In this document: piece by piece, positions 34,592-41,748 of the stretch
Layout: every line of letters begins with the position of its first letter
Numbering within the stretch: position 1 is the stretch's first letter
The notes under the pieces: generated by a model
Told to the model about the DNA's origin: nothing
Seen by the model: only the letters and a program-made list of their open reading frames with translations
Database searches by the model: none
Program-made: the position numbers and the translations under genes
From: Gemmiger formicilis
Lineage (GTDB): Bacteria; Bacillota; Clostridia; Oscillospirales; Ruminococcaceae
Direction: 5' to 3'
DNA length: 64,000 nucleotides
Assembly: GCF_900167555.1 (NCBI RefSeq)
Contig: NZ_FUYF01000003.1
Coordinates: forward strand, 124,001-188,000

Positions 34592-35452
34592 ATGGCGTAT
34601 ATTACAAAGGGCATCGGCGGCTTCTACTATGTAAAGACGCCGGACGGCATCGTCGAGTGCAAGGCGCGCGGCATCTTCCGCAAGCGCGGCATCACGCCGG
34701 TGGCGGGAGACAACGTCACCCTGTCCGACGACGGCACAATGATCGATGAGATTTTACCGCGCAAAAACGTCTTTATTCGTCCACCGATTGCCAATCTGGA
34801 TATTCTGTTCATCGTTACCAGCACGACCCAGCCTGTACCCAGCACGTTGGTGCTGGACCAGCTGGCCGCCGCTGCCATCTACAAGGATGTGCAGCCCGTG
34901 CTTGTTGTGACAAAATCTGATTTGGCCGCTGCCGATATGCTGCGCACCGCCTACGCGGGCAGCGGCATCCCGCTGGTGCAGCTAAATTACGAGACCGGCG
35001 AGGGCCTTGACGAGGTCAAGGGCTATATTGAAGGGCATCTCTGCGCCTTCTGCGGCAACTCCGGCGTCGGTAAATCGACGCTGCTCAACACGCTGGCCCC
35101 CGCGCTGCACCGCGAGACCGGGCAGATCAGCCAAAAGCTGGGCCGCGGGCGGCACACGACTCGCGAGGTTGAAATTTTTGAGATTTGCGGAGGGCGTCTG
35201 GCTGATACGCCGGGCTTTGCCAGCCTGGAGGCGCAGAAGCTCTGCCGCATCCCGAAGGATGATCTGCAGCACACCTTCCCGGAGTTCGGACCCTATTTCG
35301 GGCAGTGCCGCTTTACGGGCTGCTCCCACCGCAGTGAGACCGGTTGTGCTGTGCGTGAGGCTGTCGAGGCCGGGACCATCAGCAAAACGCGCTATGCAAG
35401 CTACCTTGCCATGTATGAGGAAGCCAGCGCACGGAAGGAGTGGGAGAAATGA
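34592..35452 (+). CDS. rsgA: Small ribosomal subunit biogenesis GTPase RsgA
   Basis: A 286-residue circularly permuted GTPase: N-terminal OB-fold, G4 VTKSDL before G1 GNSGVGKST, then LADTPGF (G3), and a C-terminal zinc module (CRFTGCSHRSETGC). It acts in late 30S assembly. ATG 34592 behind GGGGGAA is chosen over TTG 34571. Sits in the standard prkC-rsgA-thiN order, but rpe, often between rsgA and thiN, is missing. Confidence 0.93.
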   Translation: MAYITKGIGGFYYVKTPDGIVECKARGIFRKRGITPVAGDNVTLSDDGTMIDEILPRKNVFIRPPIANLDILFIVTSTTQPVPSTLVLDQLAAAAIYKDVQPVLVVTKSDLAAADMLRTAYAGSGIPLVQLNYETGEGLDEVKGYIEGHLCAFCGNSGVGKSTLLNTLAPALHRETGQISQKLGRGRHTTREVEIFEICGGRLADTPGFASLEAQKLCRIPKDDLQHTFPEFGPYFGQCRFTGCSHRSETGCAVREAVEAGTISKTRYASYLAMYEEASARKEWEK

Positions 35453-36081
35453 GCAGGCGTGCCGTGATTCTTTCCGCCGTGCCGGTTTCCACCGCACTGT
35501 GCCGCTATGTGCAGCCCGGTGATTTTGTTGTGGCCTGCGATGCGGGCTACCGCAATGCCGAACGGCTTGACCTGCGCCCCGACCTCATCGTCGGTGACTT
35601 TGACTCCGCCCCGCAGCCCAAAACCGAGCACGAGACCATTGTGCTGCCCCATGTGAAGGACGATACCGATACCCAGTACGCCGCCCATTGGCTGCTGGAG
35701 CACGGCTATGACGAGATCGCCCTGCTAGGCGCTCTGGGCGGGGCACGGCTGGAGCACACGCTGGCCAACCTTGCCACCGGGCTGTATCTTGCCAAAAACG
35801 GCGTGAACGTCCTGCTGGCCAACGAGCGCAGCGAGCTGCGGTATCTTGTGCCGGACCGCGAGCTTATTTTGCAGCGCAGGGACTGGAAGTATCTCTCCCT
35901 TTTCCCGATGGAGGGCCGGCTGACCGGCGTCTGCATCCGCGGCGCGTTCTACCCGCTGGAAAACGCCGTGCTGACCGCGGACTATCCGCTCGGCGTCAGC
36001 AATGAGTTTACCGCGGACACCGCACAGCTGCAATGCTCCGGCGGCTGCGGTCTCGTTGTGCTGACCCGCGACGATGCGTAA
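35449..36081 (+). CDS. thiN: Thiamine pyrophosphokinase
   Basis: A 210-residue enzyme making thiamine diphosphate from thiamine and ATP. Visible: ACDAGYRNAERLDLRPDLIVGDFDS, KDDTDTQYA and GALGGARLEHTLAN. The ATG overlaps the rsgA stop. spoVM follows 60 bp downstream, as in Bacillus. Confidence 0.9.
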   Translation: MSRRAVILSAVPVSTALCRYVQPGDFVVACDAGYRNAERLDLRPDLIVGDFDSAPQPKTEHETIVLPHVKDDTDTQYAAHWLLEHGYDEIALLGALGGARLEHTLANLATGLYLAKNGVNVLLANERSELRYLVPDRELILQRRDWKYLSLFPMEGRLTGVCIRGAFYPLENAVLTADYPLGVSNEFTADTAQLQCSGGCGLVVLTRDDA

Positions 36082-36141
36082 CACCGCAGCACTGCCCGGC
36101 ATAGTATGGCGTACACAAACACGGAAAGTGAGGTGTATGCC

Positions 36142-36210
36142 ATGCATGTGGTCGTAGTTCGCTGCCCGCGCGCCTTCCGTTGGATCTTACGCGCAGCCTT
36201 CAAGGTCTGA
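36142..36210 (+). CDS. spoVM: Stage V sporulation protein M (22 residues)
   Basis: A tiny gene of 22 codons plus TGA, with GTGAGGTG upstream. The peptide, MHVVVVRCPRA then FRWILRAAFKV, is an amphipathic helix with the SpoVM pattern of short hydrophobic start, proline, and basic C-terminal helix. In B. subtilis SpoVM recognises the convex forespore membrane and anchors SpoIVA. Location just after thiN is conserved; the sipL and spoIVA genes follow here, giving the whole coat-basement set. Confidence 0.85.
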   Translation: MHVVVVRCPRAFRWILRAAFKV

Positions 36211-36222
36211 ATCCAAATTTTT

Positions 36223-36255
36223 CCCCTGCCTGTTCCGGGCAGGGGCTATTTTTTT
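36223..36255 (+). terminator. Terminator after spoVM
   Basis: CCCCTGCC / GGCAGGGG stem followed by a run of seven T. Confidence 0.85.
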
Positions 36256-36272
36256 GCCTTGCCGCATATAAT
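36246..36272 (+). promoter_or_regulatory. Possible sigma-E (mother cell) promoter of sipL-spoIVA
   Basis: CATATAAT at 36265-36272 differs from the sigma-E -10 consensus (CATACAAT-like) by one base; an A/T-rich CTATTTT about 12 bases upstream could be the -35 element. The same bases also read as a sigma-A TATAAT, so the assignment is tentative. Confidence 0.35.
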
Positions 36273-36305
36273 GCCCCAGAACATAACCGGAAAGGGGCAA
36301 GCAAT

Positions 36306-37853
36306 ATGGAACTCAAGGTGTTCAAAGACACCATCGCATCCTACGGCGGACGCTGGGAAACACGGCTGGAGCTTCCCGTGGAAACGGAGATTCTGATTCC
36401 CGACTACCTGCCCGCCGTATTCAAAATCGTCAAGTGCCTGATCACGCCCGTCGTGCTGCAGAACCGTGTATCCGGCGGGCGCTGGCAGAGCGAGGGCTAT
36501 CTGCGCTGCACCGTCTATTACCAGAGCGAGGAGCCCGGCACGCGCCTTTTGCGCACCGAGCAGAAATTTGCCTTTGAAAAACTGGTCGAGCTGCCCGCCG
36601 GGCAGTACGCCGACGGCCCGGCCCAGGTCTGGGGCGAGCCGGAATACTGCAACTGCCGCGCCGTCAGTGAGCACCGCATCGACCTGCGCGGCGCGTACAT
36701 CCTCTGCGCCGCAGTGGCCGTGCGGCGGGAGTCCGAGCTGCTGACCGCACTGGCCGACTGCGGCATTGAGCAGTACACCCGCACGATGCAGGGCCTGCAA
36801 TGCGCCGTGACCGAGGAAAAAACGTTGACTGCCGAGACCGCTGCGGCGCTGCCCGGCACCGGGGAAAGCGTGCTGGACATCACCGGCAGCTTTGCCGTCG
36901 GCAGCGCAGCGCCGGCCACCGGGCAGGTCAGTGTGCAGGGGACGCTGCAAATTCAAATATGCAGCCAGAACACCGGCACCGGCGAGCTGACCGTGCGCAG
37001 CAAGGATCTTGCCGTGCAGCAGACGCTGGAGCTGCCCGGCGTGACCGAGGACGACACAGCCCTTGTGCGCGGCGAGGTGCTGGCCTGCACACTGAGCGCA
37101 GTCGACGGCGCAGGGGAAGCGTCCCTCTCGGTGACCTGGAAACTGCGCGTCGAGGTCTGGCGCAGCGTGCAGCACACCGTCGTGGCCGACGCCTACTCCA
37201 CGCTCTGTAAGACCCAGACCGTGCAGACGGTCTGCCGCCTTTTGCAGAAAACCGCGGATTTGACCGGGCGTATCCCGGTCACGCTTGACGACGACCTGCC
37301 AGACGCCGAGGGCACTGTTCTCGGCTGCTTTGTAACGCTGGGCGCCCTGTGCGCCGCACAGGCTGACGGCAACAAGGCTGAAACACATTTAAAACTACTG
37401 GGCAAGGGGACTGCGCATGTGTTCATCAGCGATGCCCGCGGTGAGCTGACCTGCTACGACAAGGCGTTTACCTGGCAGCCTGACGGCCTCTGGCCCGGCA
37501 GCACTGACGGTGCGTGGCCAAGTGTCGGGGCCTCCGTCGCGCGGGTCGCCAGCAGCAAAAACGGTGCACGGCTGCGGGTCGATTTAGAGATTGAGATCAG
37601 CGGCGCCCTGTTCCAGGCGCAGAGCTTTGACGCGCTTTGCGGCGTGGAGCTGGGCGAGGAATACGACGACAGCGACGGCCCGGCCCTCTATATTTACTAC
37701 GCCCGGCAGGGGGAGCGTATCTTTGACATTGCCAGGCGCTACCATGCCCGCGCCCGTGACCTGGCCGCCGCCAACCATCTGGACACCAACGGTGACCCGC
37801 CGCAGGAGCTTACGACGGACACTGCCTGTCTGCTGATCCCCGCAGCGCTGTAA
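36306..37853 (+). CDS. sipL: SpoIVA-interacting spore coat protein SipL (DUF3794 plus LysM)
   Basis: A 515-residue protein with repeated DUF3794 (SPOCS) beta domains and a C-terminal LysM domain (IYYARQGERIFDIARRYHA...LAAANHLD, about 460-515). This is the clostridial SipL architecture; in C. difficile SipL binds SpoIVA through its LysM part and is needed to localise the coat on the forespore. The spoIVA gene follows 15 bp downstream. Start ATG 36306 with GGAAAGGGG upstream; the upstream open frame crosses spoVM and its terminator and is not coding. Confidence 0.88.
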   Translation: MELKVFKDTIASYGGRWETRLELPVETEILIPDYLPAVFKIVKCLITPVVLQNRVSGGRWQSEGYLRCTVYYQSEEPGTRLLRTEQKFAFEKLVELPAGQYADGPAQVWGEPEYCNCRAVSEHRIDLRGAYILCAAVAVRRESELLTALADCGIEQYTRTMQGLQCAVTEEKTLTAETAAALPGTGESVLDITGSFAVGSAAPATGQVSVQGTLQIQICSQNTGTGELTVRSKDLAVQQTLELPGVTEDDTALVRGEVLACTLSAVDGAGEASLSVTWKLRVEVWRSVQHTVVADAYSTLCKTQTVQTVCRLLQKTADLTGRIPVTLDDDLPDAEGTVLGCFVTLGALCAAQADGNKAETHLKLLGKGTAHVFISDARGELTCYDKAFTWQPDGLWPGSTDGAWPSVGASVARVASSKNGARLRVDLEIEISGALFQAQSFDALCGVELGEEYDDSDGPALYIYYARQGERIFDIARRYHARARDLAAANHLDTNGDPPQELTTDTACLLIPAAL

Positions 37854-37868
37854 AGGAGGGACACATCC

Positions 37869-39344
37869 GTGACACAGGATCAAATCTACCAAAACATTGC
37901 ACAGCGCACCGGCGGGGACATCTATCTCGGCGTCGTCGGCCCGGTGCGCAGCGGCAAAAGCACCTTTATCAAGCGGTTTGCCGAGCTGATGCTGCTGCCG
38001 CGCATCAAGAACGAAGCCCGTCGTGCCCGCGCCCATGACGAGCTGCCCCAATCCGCCGCCGGGCGCACCATCATGACAACGGAGCCGAAGTTCATCCCCG
38101 AGAAAGCCGTAAAGCTCGAGCTTTCGGGCGGCGGCAGCTTCAAGGCGCGGCTCATCGACTGCGTCGGCTACATGGTGGACGGCGCGCTCGGCCATGAGGA
38201 AAACGAGGCTCCGCGCCTGGTCAAGAGTCCCTGGTTCGACCACGAGGTCCCGTTTGACCTGGCCGCCGAGACCGGCACCCGCTGCGTCATCCGGGAACAC
38301 GCCACGGTGGGCCTCGTCGTAACGACGGACGGCTCCGTTGCCGACCTGCCGCGGGAGGCGTATCTCGACGCCGAGCGCCGTATCATCGCAGAGCTGGATG
38401 GTATCGGCAAGCCGTATATCATCCTGCTGAACTGCGCCGAGCCGGACAGCGACGATGCACAGCGCCTTGCCGCCGAGCTGGCCGAGACCTACGGCCACGC
38501 GGTCCTTCCGCTGAACTGCACGACGATGACCGTCGAGACCCTCGACAAGCTGCTGCAAACGCTTTTGTACGAGTTCCCGATTCGCGAGATCGCCGTGCAG
38601 ATGCCCGCCTGGGTCACGATGCTCGAAAGCGGGCACTGGCTGCAAAGCGCGGTCTACACGTCCATGCTGGATTTTGCTGCCTCGGTGCACCGGATGGCCG
38701 ACCTTGCAGGCAAGCGCCCTCAGCTGGGGTGTGAATACATCACCGCCGCCAGCCTGACCGGCATGGATTTGGCCAGCGGCAGTGTCAGCATCACCGCTGC
38801 CGTCGCCCCGGATATTTTCTATAAGATCCTCGGTGAACAGACCGGGCTGGACATCGTGGACGAGGCAAGCCTTTTGCCCTGCGTCGTCAGCCTGGCCCGG
38901 GCCAAGCGCGCCTATGACAAGATCAAATCCGCCCTTGACCAGGTCGAGGCCACGGGCTACGGCATCGTCATGCCGGGCATTGATGAATTGACATTGGAAG
39001 AACCCGAAATCGTCAGGCAGGGCGGGCAGTACGGCGTGCGGCTGTCGGCCAGCGCCCCCAGCCTGCACATCATGCGCGCCAACATCCACACCGAGCTTTC
39101 GCCTACCGTCGGCAGTGAGCAGCAGGGGGAGGAGCTCATCAAAAGCCTGCTGGCAGACTTTGAGACCGACCCCGGCAAGCTGTGGAGCACAAATATTTTC
39201 GGCAAGAGCCTGAACGAGCTGGTCAGCGAGGGCGTGCAGGCAAAGCTGCTGCACATGCCGCAGGAGGCACGCAGCCGCCTGCAGCAGACACTTGAGCGCA
39301 TCATCAACGAGGGCTGCGACGGGCTGATCTGCATTCTGCTGTGA
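37869..39344 (+). CDS. spoIVA: Stage IV sporulation protein A (spore coat ATPase)
   Basis: A 491-residue cytoskeletal ATPase of the spore coat basement layer. The N-terminal GTPase-like domain has Walker A GPVRSGKST, and the conserved AGRTIMTTEPKFIPEKAV and DCVGYMVDGALGHEE segments. It polymerises on the mother-cell face of the forespore membrane with SpoVM and SipL. GTG start behind AAAGGAGG. Full length. Confidence 0.95.
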   Translation: MTQDQIYQNIAQRTGGDIYLGVVGPVRSGKSTFIKRFAELMLLPRIKNEARRARAHDELPQSAAGRTIMTTEPKFIPEKAVKLELSGGGSFKARLIDCVGYMVDGALGHEENEAPRLVKSPWFDHEVPFDLAAETGTRCVIREHATVGLVVTTDGSVADLPREAYLDAERRIIAELDGIGKPYIILLNCAEPDSDDAQRLAAELAETYGHAVLPLNCTTMTVETLDKLLQTLLYEFPIREIAVQMPAWVTMLESGHWLQSAVYTSMLDFAASVHRMADLAGKRPQLGCEYITAASLTGMDLASGSVSITAAVAPDIFYKILGEQTGLDIVDEASLLPCVVSLARAKRAYDKIKSALDQVEATGYGIVMPGIDELTLEEPEIVRQGGQYGVRLSASAPSLHIMRANIHTELSPTVGSEQQGEELIKSLLADFETDPGKLWSTNIFGKSLNELVSEGVQAKLLHMPQEARSRLQQTLERIINEGCDGLICILL

Positions 39345-39354
39345 CGGAGGAGTT

Positions 39355-39567
39355 ATGTTCAGACGCATTTCCAGGCAGGAGCGTGAGCGCCGCGCCGCTA
39401 GGGCCGAGCTGGAAACGACCTTGCAGGCACTGCGCTCGAACGAGCGCGCCTTCACGGAGGCGCAGGACCCATTTTATATTGACCAGCTGACCTACCAGCA
39501 CGCCGCGCTGATGTGCCGCTGCCGGGCGCTGCTTCGCACACTGCGGGCGGAAGGGGAGGAGCCATGA
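39355..39567 (+). CDS. DUF2508 family protein (YaaL-like)
   Basis: A 70-residue, charged, helical protein with DPFYIDQLTYQHAAL-like core, matching the DUF2508/YaaL family that normally lies between recR and bofA. Function unknown. The next gene, bofA, overlaps its end by 4 bp; ACGGAGGAG lies before the ATG. Confidence 0.8.
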   Translation: MFRRISRQERERRAARAELETTLQALRSNERAFTEAQDPFYIDQLTYQHAALMCRCRALLRTLRAEGEEP

Positions 39568-39818
39568 CCGAATATTGGCCCTGTCTGCTCGCAGCTGTGT
39601 GCGCCATCGCCGTACTGCGCTGTGCCGCCCGCCAGCGGCACGGAATGCGCAGTCTGCTGGCAGGGGCCGTCTGCGGTCTGGGCGCGCTGGCCCTGCTGGG
39701 CCTGTTGGAGCCGGTGACCGGCATTGCGCTGCCGCTGAATCGCTTTACGGCGTTCTGCGCGGGCGTTTTGGGATTGCCCGGCGTGACGGCCCTGCTGATT
39801 TTGCGGCTGCTTTTATAA
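39564..39818 (+). CDS. bofA: Pro-sigma-K processing inhibitor BofA
   Basis: An 84-residue protein with two to three hydrophobic segments and the BofA ending (GIALPLNRFTAFCAGVLGLPG). In B. subtilis BofA holds the SpoIVFB protease inactive in the outer forespore membrane until the signal to activate sigma-K arrives. GGGGAGGAG precedes ATG 39564; the longer open frame from 39513 lies inside the DUF2508 gene. Confidence 0.85.
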   Translation: MTEYWPCLLAAVCAIAVLRCAARQRHGMRSLLAGAVCGLGALALLGLLEPVTGIALPLNRFTAFCAGVLGLPGVTALLILRLLL

Positions 39819-39824
39819 AATGCC

Positions 39825-39853
39825 TTGCCAACAGGGCGGAAGTATGCTATACT
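39825..39853 (+). promoter_or_regulatory. Promoter of rnpB
   Basis: TTGCCA (39825-39830), 17-bp spacer, TATACT (39848-39853), giving a start near 39860. Confidence 0.75.
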
Positions 39854-39861
39854 CTTTTAGA

Positions 39862-40203
39862 AAACGAGTGGAACATACGGCGGCGGGACAGCCCGCAAGG
39901 GCTGCCTGAGGAAAGTCCGGGCTTCACAGAGACAGAGTAACTGCTAACGGCAGCCGGGGGTGACCCCAGGGATAGTGCAACAGAAAGAAACCGCCGCGAA
40001 AGCGGTAAGGATGGAAAGGCGAGGTAAGAGCTCACCAGCGCACTGGCGACTTTGCGGCTATGTAAACCCTGCTCGAAGCAACATCCGTATGGGACATTAT
40101 GCGGAGTCTCGCGCGTCCCGGTGATGGCGTGAGCCTTGCGGCGACGCAAGGACAAGATAGATCGTCGTTTGATACAGAACCCGGCTTACGGTCCAGTCGT
40201 TTT
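39862..40203 (+). ncRNA. rnpB: RNase P RNA (class A)
   Basis: The catalytic RNA of ribonuclease P. Landmarks: GAGGAAAGTCCGGGCT (P4 5' side), GATAGTGCAACAGAAAG, GTAAACCCTGCTCG, and the 3' ACAGAACCCGGCTTA. P1 is formed by AACGAGTGGA at the 5' end with TCCAGTCGTT at the 3' end. A T-rich tail and a strong terminator follow. End points are inferred from P1 pairing. Confidence 0.95.
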
Positions 40204-40221
40204 TTCTTTGTTTTTTGCAAA

Positions 40222-40256
40222 AGCACATCTGTTTTTTTGTGCAGATGTGCTTTTTT
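40222..40256 (+). terminator. Terminator after rnpB
   Basis: GCACATCTG / CAGATGTGC stem with A-rich left and T6 right flank. Confidence 0.85.
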
Positions 40257-40299
40257 GTATTTTTCTGCATAAAAAAGCGCACTATCTGGCAAAAAGTGC

Positions 40300-40328
40300 T
40301 TGTTTATTTCAGATAAATCGTATATAAT
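40300..40328 (+). promoter_or_regulatory. Promoter of the aminotransferase gene
   Basis: TTGTTT (40300-40305), 17-bp spacer, TATAAT (40323-40328). The leader of about 85 nt contains a stem-loop (40339-40376). Confidence 0.75.
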
Positions 40329-40421
40329 GTAGTGTACGCCTGTGGTTGTGCCAAGATAGAGGGTGGCGCGCACAGGATTATGAAGGGAAACGTATATATT
40401 TTATTTAGGGGGATCGTACTT

Positions 40422-41702
40422 ATGGCTGATTACTTTGCAATGGATCACGACGAACTCACCGCTGAAAAGACCGCGCTGGAGGCCCAGTACAAGAAGTTTC
40501 AGGGCATGAACCTGAAGCTGAATATGGCCCGCGGCAAGCCCGGCCCTCACCAGATGGATCTGGCCATGGACCTGCTCAAGATGGACAACTACATCACCGA
40601 CAACGGCTTTGACGCCCGCAACTACGGTGAGCTGGAGGGTCTGCCCGAGGCCCGCGCACTGTTTGCCGATGTGTTCGGCGTGCAGCCCGGCGAGGTTTTC
40701 GTGGGCGGCAACTCCAGCCTGCAGCTGATGTACAACCTGGTCGCCATCGGCATGATGTTCGGTTTCCAGGATTCCCCGAAGCCCTGGGGCCAGGTCGAGC
40801 ACCGCAAGTTCCTCTGCCCCGTGCCCGGCTATGACCGCCACTTTGGCATCACCGAGGAGATGGGCTTTGAGCTGATCTCCGTGCCCATGAGCCCCGACGG
40901 CCCTGACATGGACATGATTGAAAAGCTCGTCGCCGAGGATGACACCATCAAGGGAATCTGGTGCGTGCCGCAGTACTCCAACCCCGACGGCTACACCTAC
41001 AGCGACGAGACGATCCGCCGCTTTGCCGCGCTCAAGACCGCCGCCCCCGATTTCAAGATCTTCTGGGATGAGGCGTACATCGTCCACCACCTGACCGATG
41101 AGATCATCGAGACGCCGGTTTTGCTGAACGAGGCCAAGAAGTACGGCAATGAGGACCGTGTCTTTATGTTCACCTCCACGAGCAAGATCACCTTCCCGGG
41201 CGCGGGCATCTCCGCCATCGCCTGCAGCGAGAACTCGATGAAGTACATGTGCAAGCGCTTCTCGACGATGATCATCAGCTACGACAAGATGAACCAGCTG
41301 CGCCATGTCCGTTTTCTCAAGAATAAGGCCGGTGTCCTGGCCCACATGGCCAAGCATCGCCGCCGCCTGGTGCCCTGCTTTGACGCCGTCAAAACCACCT
41401 TTGCCGAGGAGCTGACCCCCTGCGGCAACATCGCCCACTGGACGAACCCGAAGGGCGGTTACTTCATCAGCCTGTACGTCATGCCCGGCTGCGCCAAGCG
41501 CGTAGCCCAGCTGTGCAAGGACTGCGGCCTGACCCTGACGGGTGCCGGCTCTGCCTACCCCTACCACAAGGATCCCGATGACTCGCATCTGCGCATTGCG
41601 CCGACCTACCCGAGCCTGACCGAGGTCGAAACTGCTTCTGCACTGCTCTGCGTCTGTGTGCGCCTGGCAGTTGTTGAAAAGCTGCTGGCCGACCAGCAGT
41701 AA
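40422..41702 (+). CDS. Aspartate aminotransferase, class Ic (Aminotran_MocR type)
   Basis: A 426-residue PLP aminotransferase of the branch seen in Mycobacterium and Corynebacterium AspT, likely exchanging amino groups between aspartate and 2-oxoglutarate. MARGKPGPHQMDL near the N-terminus, the WCVPQYSNPDG motif, the FWDEAYIVHHL aspartate, and STSKITFPGAG with the PLP lysine are visible. ATG 40422 with AGGGGGAT upstream is chosen; the open frame upstream is leader. Confidence 0.88.
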   Translation: MADYFAMDHDELTAEKTALEAQYKKFQGMNLKLNMARGKPGPHQMDLAMDLLKMDNYITDNGFDARNYGELEGLPEARALFADVFGVQPGEVFVGGNSSLQLMYNLVAIGMMFGFQDSPKPWGQVEHRKFLCPVPGYDRHFGITEEMGFELISVPMSPDGPDMDMIEKLVAEDDTIKGIWCVPQYSNPDGYTYSDETIRRFAALKTAAPDFKIFWDEAYIVHHLTDEIIETPVLLNEAKKYGNEDRVFMFTSTSKITFPGAGISAIACSENSMKYMCKRFSTMIISYDKMNQLRHVRFLKNKAGVLAHMAKHRRRLVPCFDAVKTTFAEELTPCGNIAHWTNPKGGYFISLYVMPGCAKRVAQLCKDCGLTLTGAGSAYPYHKDPDDSHLRIAPTYPSLTEVETASALLCVCVRLAVVEKLLADQQ

Positions 41703-41713
41703 AATATAATCCC

Positions 41714-41738
41714 GCCCGCCGGTGCGGGCAAGTTTTTT
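41714..41738 (+). terminator. Terminator between the aminotransferase and secDF
   Basis: GCCCGC-CGGT-GCGGGC hairpin followed by six T; the T-run abuts the secDF ribosome site GGAGG. Confidence 0.65.
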
Positions 41739-41748
41739 GGAGGTTTCT

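Noticed and set aside
33184-34614. A 476-codon minus-strand frame opposite the PASTA kinase
   Set aside because: No domain or ribosome site; shadow of the kinase codon bias.
36180-36305. N-terminal extension of sipL
   Set aside because: It crosses the end of spoVM and an intrinsic terminator; ATG 36306 has a good ribosome site and begins the DUF3794 homology.
37584-39455. A 623-codon minus-strand open frame opposite spoIVA and sipL
   Set aside because: The plus-strand genes are clear; the antisense frame has no domain and arises from codon bias.
40257-40421. A riboswitch or T-box upstream of the aminotransferase
   Set aside because: Leader too short, with no T-box bulge or specifier loop and no match to riboswitch cores I know; only a simple stem-loop is visible.
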